32,473 nt of DNA from Methylotenera sp. (GTDB lineage: Bacteria > Pseudomonadota > Gammaproteobacteria > Burkholderiales > Methylophilaceae), in NCBI GenBank assembly GCA_014378495.1, contig JACMNP010000066.1:1-32473 (forward strand), in the 5' to 3' direction. Numbering within the stretch: position 1 is the first letter of the stretch; the number at the start of each line of letters is the position of its first letter. Under the pieces are notes generated by a model that did no database searches, was not told the origin of the DNA, and saw only the letters and a program-made list of their open reading frames with translations. Shown here in pieces: positions 16,671 to 23,993 of this stretch. The translations under genes and the position numbers were made by a program.

Positions 16671-18268
16671 AACAAGGAATGCAACTTAGGTTCTCGCAGA
16701 ACCTATCACTGACACCACAATTGCAGCAGGCTATCCGCTTGTTGCAGTTATCAACGCTTGAGCTTAATCAAGAAATTGATGTATTGATGCAAACCAACCC
16801 TTTGCTTGAAAGAGGCGAAGCTGGCGAAGATGAGTATGGCAATTTAGCAGATGATGGCGCAGACCAAGTGGCTGCTCATGAAAAAACGAATGAAGCCTTA
16901 CATGAGGATGTGCAAAAAAATGGCCAAGATGCCACGCCGGATTACGCAAAAGATACAGAAAATTTTAATACTGATTTTTCTGAGCGTGGTGTAGAGTCCA
17001 GTCAAATTGACGCGAATAAAGTTGAGTCTAGCGAACCTGCAGATTTTGATATAGGTGCGAGTGCTACAGACTTTTCGTCAGAATTTAGTGATGAGTTTGA
17101 TGAGTTTTCAAATGGTAGCCGTTGGGATGAAAACAGTACGCCAGCCGATGATGATAGCGACTTTAAACAACAAGAGACTTTGCAGGTTAGCTTGCGAGAA
17201 CACCTGCTTTCTCAGCTTAAATTAATGCCACTGTCTGAACGTGATCAAACACTTACACTGTTGCTGGTAGATAGCATTAATGAAGATGGTTACCTAGAAG
17301 AATCGCTGGAAGAAATTGCTGACAACATGCCGCTAGAGCTAGAAATAGAAGTTTTAGAATTGCAAACTGCATTGCGGCACATACAAAATCTAGACCCTGC
17401 TGGCGTTGGCGCACGTGGCTTGAGCGAATGCCTACTTTTACAATTAAGTTTATTGCCGATAGATACACCGCATTTATCGCTCGCCAGTGTAGTCACAAAA
17501 AGTCATTTGCCTGCATTAGGCGCCAGAGACTTTACCAAACTGCGTAAAGAACTTAGCTGTGATGAAGCTACGCTAAAAAACGTGCAGCAATTAATTACCA
17601 GTTTGAATCCTCGACCAGGTAGTGCATTCAGTATTATTGGTTCCGAACATTATATTCAGCATGAAGTGATTGTAAAAAAAGTAAAAGGCATTTGGATTGC
17701 AAGCCTCAATGATGGCGTGATTCCTAAGCTTAAAATCAACCAACTTTACGCAAGTATATTAAAACGTAATCGCGACAGCTCTAGCCAATACCTACAAAGC
17801 CAAATGCAAGAAGCGAAGTGGATGATTAAAAATATTCAGCAGCGTTTTTCTACCATCTTGCGCGTATCGCAAGCAATTGTTGATCGCCAGCGTAATTTTT
17901 TAGAATATGGCGAAGTAGCGATGCGCCCATTAGTGTTACGAGAAATTGCTGATGAGTTAGAGTTACATGAATCGACCATTTCACGGGTGACTACAAGTAA
18001 GTACATGCTCACTCCGCGTGGTATTTTTGAGCTTAAATACTTCTTTGGAAGTTCAGTGGCAACGGATACTGGCGGCACTTGCTCAGCCACGGCTATTCGT
18101 GCACTAATTAAGCAATTGGTAGAAGAAGAAAATCCGAAAAAGCCATATTCAGATAATCAAATTACAGATTTATTGGCGAAGCAAGGTATTGTAGTTGCAC
18201 GCCGCACTATTGCTAAATATCGCGAATCATTGAGCATTGCGCCTGCTAGTTTGAGAAAGACGCTCTAG
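16667..18268 (+). CDS. rpoN: RNA polymerase sigma-54 factor RpoN
   Basis: RpoN directs RNA polymerase to -24/-12 promoters and needs an AAA+ activator. Region I is the Gln/Leu-rich N-terminus ([19 protein letters not shown], about 11-29). Region II is a long acidic stretch (about 50-170). The core-binding domain follows. The helix-turn-helix lies near [17 protein letters not shown], and the RpoN box [10 protein letters not shown] is at 511-520. At 533 residues it is longer than E. coli RpoN (477), mainly through the acidic region. The frame is intact, so sigma-54 should be functional. It overlaps lptB by 4 nt. The only NtrC-like regulator in this window (ntrX) appears unable to activate it. 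Confidence 0.98.
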   Translation: MKQGMQLRFSQNLSLTPQLQQAIRLLQLSTLELNQEIDVLMQTNPLLERGEAGEDEYGNLADDGADQVAAHEKTNEALHEDVQKNGQDATPDYAKDTENFNTDFSERGVESSQIDANKVESSEPADFDIGASATDFSSEFSDEFDEFSNGSRWDENSTPADDDSDFKQQETLQVSLREHLLSQLKLMPLSERDQTLTLLLVDSINEDGYLEESLEEIADNMPLELEIEVLELQTALRHIQNLDPAGVGARGLSECLLLQLSLLPIDTPHLSLASVVTKSHLPALGARDFTKLRKELSCDEATLKNVQQLITSLNPRPGSAFSIIGSEHYIQHEVIVKKVKGIWIASLNDGVIPKLKINQLYASILKRNRDSSSQYLQSQMQEAKWMIKNIQQRFSTILRVSQAIVDRQRNFLEYGEVAMRPLVLREIADELELHESTISRVTTSKYMLTPRGIFELKYFFGSSVATDTGGTCSATAIRALIKQLVEEENPKKPYSDNQITDLLAKQGIVVARRTIAKYRESLSIAPASLRKTL

Positions 18269-18288
18269 CCTTTTGTTATGGCTATTTT
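18266..18288 (+). terminator. Weak hairpin at the rpoN stop
   Basis: TAGCC (18266-18270) and GGCTA (18280-18284) form a perfect 5-bp stem with a 9-nt loop, followed by TTTT. It begins in the rpoN stop codon and could end the kdsD-rpoN transcript. The short stem and T-run make it marginal. Confidence 0.35.
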
Positions 18289-18578
18289 GATTATAAATTC
18301 AAAAGAATAACAAATTTATTTTTCAGTTTTTCTTACTTATTACTAAAGACTATACGCTCAATTCAATCCGAATAAATATCTTTTTTTCATTGGCACAGAC
18401 GCAATTTTTAGTAGTAAACTGAAATTGTTCGGTAAGTTTTGAAGTGCTAAAAAATTTCAACCTTTGATTATTTTTGTAGTAATTGTATTAAATGAAAGCA
18501 TGTGCATCAACAAAATATAGAAGGTCGAAAATCAAAGGCTACTCAAAACTCAAGAACATTTTTGAAAAGGAGTAAGTC
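18269..18578. other. 310-nt intergenic region between rpoN and hpf
   Basis: No coding frame is convincing here. The region is AT-rich. It holds the weak hairpin after rpoN and a further TTTTGA/TCAAAA inverted repeat (18285-18304). It also has a 9-bp long-range inverted repeat, CCTTTGATT (18461-18469) with AATCAAAGG (18530-18538). A perfect AAGGAG ribosome-binding site lies at 18567-18572, 6 nt before the hpf ATG. The gap probably contains the hpf promoter, but I cannot fix its -35/-10 elements. Confidence 0.5.
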
Positions 18579-18905
18579 ATGAATTTACAATTAACTGGTC
18601 TTCATTTAGAAATTACACCTGCGATGCGTGATTATGTCACAAGCAAATTAGCCCGAATTAGCAGCCACTTTGACCATGTAATCGATGTCAAAGTCACTAT
18701 GAGTGTAGAAAAACTGGCCCAAAAGGTAGAGGCTACACTACATGTACCTGGCAACGATTTACATGCCGCGTGCGAGGATAATAATATGTATAGCGCAATT
18801 GATATGCTTACCGACAAGTTAGACCGTCAAGTGGTCAAACATAAAGAAAAAAATGCTGATCATCATAAAACGAATGGTGCAGTAAAACACCAAGTCATTC
18901 AGTAA
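18579..18905 (+). CDS. hpf: Ribosome hibernation promoting factor (short HPF)
   Basis: This 108-residue protein belongs to the HPF/YfiA family, which binds the 30S subunit decoding region and promotes inactive 100S ribosomes in slow growth. The N-terminal block NLQLTGLHLEITPAMRDYV (2-20) and the D-MY-AIDMLTDKLDRQV region (68-85) are typical. It ends in a His/Lys-rich tail and lacks the long-form C-terminal dimerisation domain. The AAGGAG site 6 nt before the ATG is the best ribosome-binding site in this run, fitting an abundant protein. In many proteobacteria ptsN follows hpf; here hprK follows directly. Confidence 0.96.
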   Translation: MNLQLTGLHLEITPAMRDYVTSKLARISSHFDHVIDVKVTMSVEKLAQKVEATLHVPGNDLHAACEDNNMYSAIDMLTDKLDRQVVKHKEKNADHHKTNGAVKHQVIQ

Positions 18906-18972
18906 ATCAGGTTTTCTATTAACCAAGTTATTTAATGTATAAAGCTGTTTTGTTAATTGTTAATCTTCAAAT

Positions 18973-19914
18973 ATGGCTCAAATAAACGTAACAGAGCTAT
19001 TCAAACAAACCCGCCTTAAGCTCAAATTGAAATGGATCGCTGGGCTTAATGGCGGGTCTAATACGCTAACTAGTCAAGCCGTTACCAAGCCGTCGTTAGC
19101 ACTTATTGGCCATCTTAATTTTGTGCATCCCAATCGTGTACAAGTGATGGGCTGTGCTGAAATGGACTATTTACGTAGCCTGCAAACAGTAGATGCTGAA
19201 CGTGCAATCGCTAATTTATATTCAACTGATTTAGCTGCAATTATTGTCGCTAATGGTGAGTCAGTACCTGAGTCTTTGATAGCGGCGGCTGATAGCCACA
19301 CAACACCACTATTCTCATCTCCACTGCGCAGCCCTGAATTAATGGATATTTTAAGTCATTTTTTAGCACTTGCCGTCGCTGAGTCAGTAAGTTTGCATGG
19401 TGTATTTATGGAAGTACAAGGCTTTGGTGCCTTAATTAAAGGCGATGCCGCCATCGGTAAAAGCGAATTGGCACTAGAACTTATTTCGCGTGGTCATCGC
19501 TTAATTGCGGATGATATTGTAGATTTTTTTCGCATTTCTCCTGAACGTATTGAAGGTCGATGCCCGGCTTTATTACAAGATTTTTTAGAAGTACGTGGAC
19601 TAGGTATTTTGAATATTCGTGCGCTATTTGGTGATAACTCGGTTAAACCAACCAAGCCACTAGATCTTATTATTCAACTAGAAATGGCTGACAAACTAGC
19701 ACCACAGCAATTAGACAGACTCAATATCAAAACGCAACTTGAAGAGGTATTGAGCGTCAAAATACCTAAAGTACAAATTCCAATTGCAGCAGGACGAAAT
19801 ATTGCTGTGCTGGTTGAAGTTGCGATTAGAAACCACATGCTATTGTTGCGTGGCATTAATGCAACCAAACAGTTTACCCAGCGGCAGCAACGTGAGATGA
19901 AAAAATCTAAATAG
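18973..19914 (+). CDS. hprK: HPr kinase/phosphorylase HprK
   Basis: HprK phosphorylates HPr on Ser46 with ATP or pyrophosphate and reverses the reaction with phosphate. The 313-residue protein has an N-terminal domain (about 1-130) and a kinase domain. The latter has His142, the P-loop GDAAIGKS (157-164), the acidic pair Asp180/Asp181 and the family signature LEVRGLGILNI (205-215). The P-loop keeps Gly157, Gly162, Lys163 and Ser164 but has Ala-Ala where the family usually has Ser-Gly. Its substrate HPr is encoded downstream (ptsH) and carries Ser46. It follows hpf by 67 nt and precedes rapZ. Confidence 0.95.
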   Translation: MAQINVTELFKQTRLKLKLKWIAGLNGGSNTLTSQAVTKPSLALIGHLNFVHPNRVQVMGCAEMDYLRSLQTVDAERAIANLYSTDLAAIIVANGESVPESLIAAADSHTTPLFSSPLRSPELMDILSHFLALAVAESVSLHGVFMEVQGFGALIKGDAAIGKSELALELISRGHRLIADDIVDFFRISPERIEGRCPALLQDFLEVRGLGILNIRALFGDNSVKPTKPLDLIIQLEMADKLAPQQLDRLNIKTQLEEVLSVKIPKVQIPIAAGRNIAVLVEVAIRNHMLLLRGINATKQFTQRQQREMKKSK

Positions 19915-19940
19915 CGATTATTCATTAATAATACACATTT

Positions 19941-19973
19941 AGAATTACCCAGCGGGTGAATTTAGATAATTCT
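19941..19973. repeat. Inverted repeats in the hprK-rapZ gap
   Basis: AGAATTA (19941-19947) pairs with TAATTCT (19967-19973), and inside this lies a small ACCC-AGC-GGGT hairpin (19947-19957). The nested structure sits in the 112-nt gap ahead of rapZ. No T-run follows, so a terminator is unlikely; an mRNA structure or protein site is possible. Confidence 0.35.
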
Positions 19974-20026
19974 CACCAACACCCAGTGCTTACAAATAAT
20001 GAGTACTGATTTATACTTACATCATC

Positions 20027-20863
20027 ATGAAACAATTGATTATTGTCACAGGTCTCTCAGGCTCAGGTAAAAGTATTGCCTTACGTGCGCTAGAAGATAG
20101 CGGCTACTATTGTATAGATAATCTACCTGCGACTATGTTGCCGCAAATTGCACAACATTTAAGTGAAGCAAATCACGATCTTGTGGCTATTAGTATTGAT
20201 AGCCGAAGTGCGTCGATTGAAACATTGCCAGCACATATTGCACAATTAAAATCACAAAATATCGGTATTCAGGTCTTGTTTTTAGAATCTAACATTGAAA
20301 CCTTAGTCAAAAGATTTAGCGAAACAAGACGTAAACATCCTCTTAGCAAAGACAACAGCACACTCGCTGAGAGCATTGCCTATGAGCGGGAATTATTAGC
20401 TAATTTTGGTAGCTTAGGCCACGTGATTGATACTAGCCATTTAAGTGCAAACCAACTTAGGGCTTGGGTAAAAGATATTGTTGCTGGCGAACACACTGGG
20501 CTCACGTTGCTGTTTACTTCATTTGGTTTTAAGCATGGAATCCCGCTAGATGCAGACTTTGTATTTGATGTGCGTTGCCTGCCTAACCCACATTATGATC
20601 CAAATCTGCGAGACCTTACCGGACGGGACGCGCCTATTCAAGCCTTTTTAGAGAGCCACGATACGGTGCATGATATGCTGAAAGATATTCGTCATTATGT
20701 TGAAAAGTGGTTGCCATGTTTTATCATGGACAACCGCAGCTATTTAACAGTGGCTATTGGCTGCACCGGTGGTCAGCATCGATCAGTGTATTTTGTGGAG
20801 CAATTAAGTCAGTACTTTAGGTTAAAACAAAAGGTGTTAACGCGGCACCGAGAGTTAAAGTAG
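20027..20863 (+). CDS. rapZ: RNase adapter / nucleotide-binding protein RapZ
   Basis: RapZ (YvcJ family) is a P-loop protein. In E. coli it delivers the small RNA GlmZ to RNase E and so controls GlmS and amino-sugar supply for cell-envelope synthesis. Walker A GLSGSGKS is at 9-16, with CIDNLPATMLP near 29-39. The C-terminal domain includes DVRCLPNPHYDP (178-189) and the GCTGGQHRSVYFVEQL block near 245-260. Length (278) is near the E. coli protein (284). It lies between hprK and the EIIA(Man)-HPr-EI genes, as in other betaproteobacteria. Whether it handles a GlmZ-like RNA here is unknown. Confidence 0.95.
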   Translation: MKQLIIVTGLSGSGKSIALRALEDSGYYCIDNLPATMLPQIAQHLSEANHDLVAISIDSRSASIETLPAHIAQLKSQNIGIQVLFLESNIETLVKRFSETRRKHPLSKDNSTLAESIAYERELLANFGSLGHVIDTSHLSANQLRAWVKDIVAGEHTGLTLLFTSFGFKHGIPLDADFVFDVRCLPNPHYDPNLRDLTGRDAPIQAFLESHDTVHDMLKDIRHYVEKWLPCFIMDNRSYLTVAIGCTGGQHRSVYFVEQLSQYFRLKQKVLTRHRELK

Positions 20864-20933
20864 TGACCTTGGCGCTTGTCCTATTGCTTGAAATTGATAG
20901 TTTATAAAAGTTTTTTTATTAGTTGAGATAAAA

Positions 20934-21350
20934 ATGATCGGCATTTTAATCATCACGCACGGTACTTTAGGTGAAAGCTTAATAGCATGTACAAAACATG
21001 TAATCGGTAGCGAGCCTAAACAGTTTGCATTACTTGCAGTCAGCAATCTTGATGACCCAAATGGCTTATTACCAGAGGCGCAAGCTTTGGTAAAAACACT
21101 CAATAGCGGAGATGGCGTATTGGTATTATCGGATATGTATGGTGCTACACCTTGTAATACTGTCGGTAAACTATTACAGCCAGGCGTGGTAGAAGGCGTT
21201 GCGGGTGTAAACTTGCCGATGCTAGTACGCACCATGACTTATAGACACGAACCATTGCTAACGCTGGTTGAAAAGGCCGTTAGTGGCGGCAGAGAAGGTG
21301 TGGTGCATTTCAGCCGAGAAACCTGCGAAAGATATGAGCAGAATGACTAA
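20934..21350 (+). CDS. PTS EIIA component, mannose family
   Basis: This 138-residue single-domain EIIA(Man)-type protein accepts phosphate from HPr. The phosphorylated histidine is His9 in ILIITHGTLGESL (4-16). VLVLSDMYGATPCNTV (60-75) and GVNLPMLVRTM (91-101) are typical of the fold. No EIIB, EIIC or EIID domain is fused or nearby, so it is probably a regulatory acceptor and not part of a sugar permease. It sits 70 nt after rapZ and 63 nt before ptsH. The family call is confident; its regulatory target is unknown. Confidence 0.92.
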   Translation: MIGILIITHGTLGESLIACTKHVIGSEPKQFALLAVSNLDDPNGLLPEAQALVKTLNSGDGVLVLSDMYGATPCNTVGKLLQPGVVEGVAGVNLPMLVRTMTYRHEPLLTLVEKAVSGGREGVVHFSRETCERYEQND

Positions 21351-21413
21351 AATAATACAACCATACATACAATACGATTAAGCAAAAAAATAATATGATT
21401 AATAATAACTAAT

Positions 21414-21683
21414 ATGAAAAGCATAACGCTAGAAATCATCAATAAATTAGGTTTACATGCGCGCGCTTCAACCAAGCTTACGCAAACTGCTACCAAATTT
21501 GCTAGCGAGATTTGGATTACTCGCAATGGTCGTCGCGTTAATGCAAAAAGTATAATGGGAGTGATGATGCTTGCAGCCGCAAAAGGCTCTATGGTAGAGA
21601 TAGATGCAACTGGTGAGGATGAAACACAAGCCATTGATGCTTTATCAGCCCTGATTAACGACTACTTTGGTGAAGGTGGTTGA
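21414..21683 (+). CDS. ptsH: Phosphocarrier protein HPr
   Basis: HPr relays phosphate from EI to EIIA. The 89-residue protein has the active histidine His15 in GLHARAS (13-19) and the regulatory Ser46 in AKSIMGVMML (44-53), the site used by HprK. Both sites are intact, so the protein can join the phosphotransfer chain and also be controlled by HprK. The upstream gap is AT-rich and no clear ribosome-binding site is visible. It is followed by a 146-nt gap holding a direct repeat and a possible leader ORF before ptsI. Confidence 0.98.
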   Translation: MKSITLEIINKLGLHARASTKLTQTATKFASEIWITRNGRRVNAKSIMGVMMLAAAKGSMVEIDATGEDETQAIDALSALINDYFGEGG

Positions 21684-21715
21684 TAGCCGCTTATGAACTT
21701 AAGCAACATCATTTC

Positions 21716-21742
21716 TCATGAATTTATGTATCATGAATTTAT
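21716..21742. repeat. 12-bp direct repeat between ptsH and ptsI
   Basis: TCATGAATTTAT occurs at 21716-21727 and again at 21731-21742 (period 15). Each copy contains the hexamer TCATGA, itself a palindrome. The repeat could be a paired protein-binding site or a local duplication, and it supplies the first codons of the possible leader ORF. Confidence 0.5.
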
Positions 21743-21837
21743 TGCAACAATTTAATATGGCCATGGCTATTTGGGTATCACCATTTAGATATGACTCGGG
21801 AAACTATTGGAATGGGAAACCATTAGAAAATGATTAG
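21718..21837 (+). CDS. Possible 39-residue leader ORF overlapping the ptsI start
   Basis: An ATG at 21718 opens a 39-codon frame that ends at TAG 21835-21837, overlapping the ptsI start (21830) by 8 nt. Its first residues MNLCIMNLLQ reflect the 12-bp direct repeat; the rest is rich in aromatic residues and Asn (for example YDSGNYWNGKP). No ribosome-binding site is seen before 21718 or the internal ATGs at 21733, 21757 and 21763. The overlap would permit translational coupling to ptsI. I recognise no family, and it may be chance. Confidence 0.2.
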   Translation: MNLCIMNLLQQFNMAMAIWVSPFRYDSGNYWNGKPLEND

Positions 21838-23578
21838 CTTCAGCATTCATGGGGTAGGTGTTTCTAGCGGCATTGCCGTAGGTCACGCACAGCTAATCTC
21901 AAACGCATTATTAGAGGTGGTGCATTACCAACTGCCTAAATATTTAATCGATGATGAGATTAAACGTTTTAGCGACGCAATAGCTACCGTTACCAATGAT
22001 TTAGAGCTTATTCACAGTAGTTTACGTAACAATTCGCCCGCAGAACTTAGCGCTTTTATTGGCACACATTTGATGATGCTGGCAGATAAGTCTTTATCTG
22101 AAATTCCCAAAGATATTATTAAAAATGAGCAATGCAATGCCGAATGGGCAATTAAGCTTCAAATGGATGAAATTGTTAATCAATTTGAACAAATTGAAGA
22201 TGAATATCTGCGTGAGCGCAAGCAGGATGTGGTTCAAGTAGTTGAACGCGTGATCAAAGTATTGCTTGGTCACCCGAGCCAATTAACAACTGATCAACAA
22301 ACTAGCGCCCAGCATTCTGAACGTAAAGTTATTTTAGTAGCCCATGACATTTCACCTGCCGATGCGATTCAGTTCAAGCAGCATCAATTTGCTGCATTTA
22401 TTACCGATGTAGGTGGTGTGACCTCACATACTGCCATTTTGGCACGCAGCCTAAATATTCCGTCGATTGTTGCACTACAAAAAGCGCGTGATTTGATTAA
22501 TGATGGTGAGCTGATTATTGTAGATGGTAGTCAGGGTGTGGTGATTGTCAATCCAGACAAAAGTATTTTAACTGAATATAAACTACGCCAAGATCAATGG
22601 GAGATTGAGCAACAAAAGCTACAGCGTATCAAGCTAACTAAGGCTGTGACGCTAGACGGCGCTAGTATTGAATTATTTGCCAATATTGAAGTGCCTGAAG
22701 ATGTCGCTAAAGTGAAAGCCGCAGGCGCAACAGGTATTGGCCTATATCGTACCGAATTTCTATTCATGAATCGGCGTGAAATGCCCGATGAAGAAGAGCA
22801 GTATATTGCCTATAAAACAGTCGCTGAAGATATGAAAGGTGCTGAAGTCACGATTCGTACCTTGGATCTAGGGGCCGATAAACAAATGAACCCCGATACT
22901 GTGGTGACATGTGCAAACCCTGCCCTGGGCTTGCGTGCTATTCGTTTATGTTTATCAGAGCCTCAAATTTTCCATACACAATTAAGAGCTTTATTACGTG
23001 CGTCGCACTATGGAAATATTAAAATATTAATTCCGATGCTTTCTACATTAGCAGAATTACGACAAACTAAACTCATGCTCGAACGAGCAAAACTAAGCTT
23101 ACGTAAACAAAATATTCCATTTAATGAAAATATTGCACTAGGCGGAATGATAGAAGTACCCGCAGCAGCAATCAATGCAGAAGCATTTGCGCAAGAGTTA
23201 GACTTTTTATCAATTGGCACTAATGATTTGATTCAATACACGCTAGCGATTGACCGCACCGACGATACCGTAGCGCATTTGTATAATCCATTGCATCCAT
23301 CGGTCTTAAAGTTAATATTAATGACTATTAAAGCAGGTGAAAAGTTAGGTAAATCTGTTTCAGTGTGTGGTGAAATGGCAGGTGACGCGAAACTTACTAA
23401 GTTATTGATTGGCATGGGTTTACGTCAGCTTTCTATGCATCCATCACACATACTGAGCGTGAAACAAAAAATATTACAAAGTGAGATGAGCAAGCTTAAT
23501 GCTAATGCACGTAAAGTTTTAGGGCTTACTGACATTGAAAAAATTGAACAGCTAGTCGCTAAATATAATGATATTTGA
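21830..23578 (+). CDS. ptsI: PEP-protein phosphotransferase, PTS enzyme I
   Basis: Enzyme I takes phosphate from phosphoenolpyruvate and passes it to HPr. The 582-residue protein has an N-terminal HPr-binding domain, the phosphohistidine motif GGVTSHTAILARS with His200, and the PEP-binding barrel domain with GIGLYRTEFLFM. The catalytic cysteine is Cys513 in SVCGEMAGD. Length is near E. coli EI (575). The start fits the family N-terminus (SIHGVGVSSGIAVG). Only a distant GGGAAA precedes the ATG, so initiation may be weak or coupled to an upstream frame. It completes the EIIA-HPr-EI set. Confidence 0.98.
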   Translation: MISFSIHGVGVSSGIAVGHAQLISNALLEVVHYQLPKYLIDDEIKRFSDAIATVTNDLELIHSSLRNNSPAELSAFIGTHLMMLADKSLSEIPKDIIKNEQCNAEWAIKLQMDEIVNQFEQIEDEYLRERKQDVVQVVERVIKVLLGHPSQLTTDQQTSAQHSERKVILVAHDISPADAIQFKQHQFAAFITDVGGVTSHTAILARSLNIPSIVALQKARDLINDGELIIVDGSQGVVIVNPDKSILTEYKLRQDQWEIEQQKLQRIKLTKAVTLDGASIELFANIEVPEDVAKVKAAGATGIGLYRTEFLFMNRREMPDEEEQYIAYKTVAEDMKGAEVTIRTLDLGADKQMNPDTVVTCANPALGLRAIRLCLSEPQIFHTQLRALLRASHYGNIKILIPMLSTLAELRQTKLMLERAKLSLRKQNIPFNENIALGGMIEVPAAAINAEAFAQELDFLSIGTNDLIQYTLAIDRTDDTVAHLYNPLHPSVLKLILMTIKAGEKLGKSVSVCGEMAGDAKLTKLLIGMGLRQLSMHPSHILSVKQKILQSEMSKLNANARKVLGLTDIEKIEQLVAKYNDI

Positions 23579-23606
23579 ATATTATTTCCACAATTAAGGA
23601 ATCACT

Positions 23607-23951
23607 ATGTCTACAGATTTAATCACGACACCTAGCAATGATGATAGAAATATCGCAACAGTGACGCATCTAGGCGGTACTGTTTTTTCATTTATTCCAG
23701 CCCTCATTGTTTGGGTACTTAAAAAAGATGATAGTGAATATATTTCAAATCAAGCAAAAGAAGCTTTAAATTTCCAAATTACTGTATTGATTGCCCAGTT
23801 TATTGCCGGCGTTTTAGCATTGATTTTGATTGGTTTTGTATTCATGGGGATTATTTGGCTGGCCAATATTGTTTTATGTATTATTGCCGCCATCTCTACT
23901 AGTAAGGGCGAAACTTATCGCTACCCACTAACTCTCAGACTTATCAATTAG
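23607..23951 (+). CDS. DUF4870 small membrane protein
   Basis: This 114-residue protein fits the DUF4870 (Tic20-like) family of small inner-membrane proteins of unknown function. Hydrophobic helices lie at about 22-38, 57-78 and 80-97. The segment YISNQAKEALNFQITV (45-60) is the family hallmark between helices 1 and 2, and the C-terminal GETYRYPLTLRLI is also typical. AAGGA sits 6 nt before the ATG, giving a well-supported start. It lies 28 nt after ptsI and just before prlC. No function can be assigned. Confidence 0.85.
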   Translation: MSTDLITTPSNDDRNIATVTHLGGTVFSFIPALIVWVLKKDDSEYISNQAKEALNFQITVLIAQFIAGVLALILIGFVFMGIIWLANIVLCIIAAISTSKGETYRYPLTLRLIN

Positions 23952-23993
23952 GCTTTTTTGGGTTTAATCAATCAACAAGAAAGATTTATTATT

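Noticed and set aside
18391-18405. TGGCAC-like match resembling a sigma-54 promoter upstream of hpf
   Set aside because: The -24 half matches, but the -12 GC falls at the wrong spacing (the expected positions read AT), so it does not fit the -24/-12 consensus.
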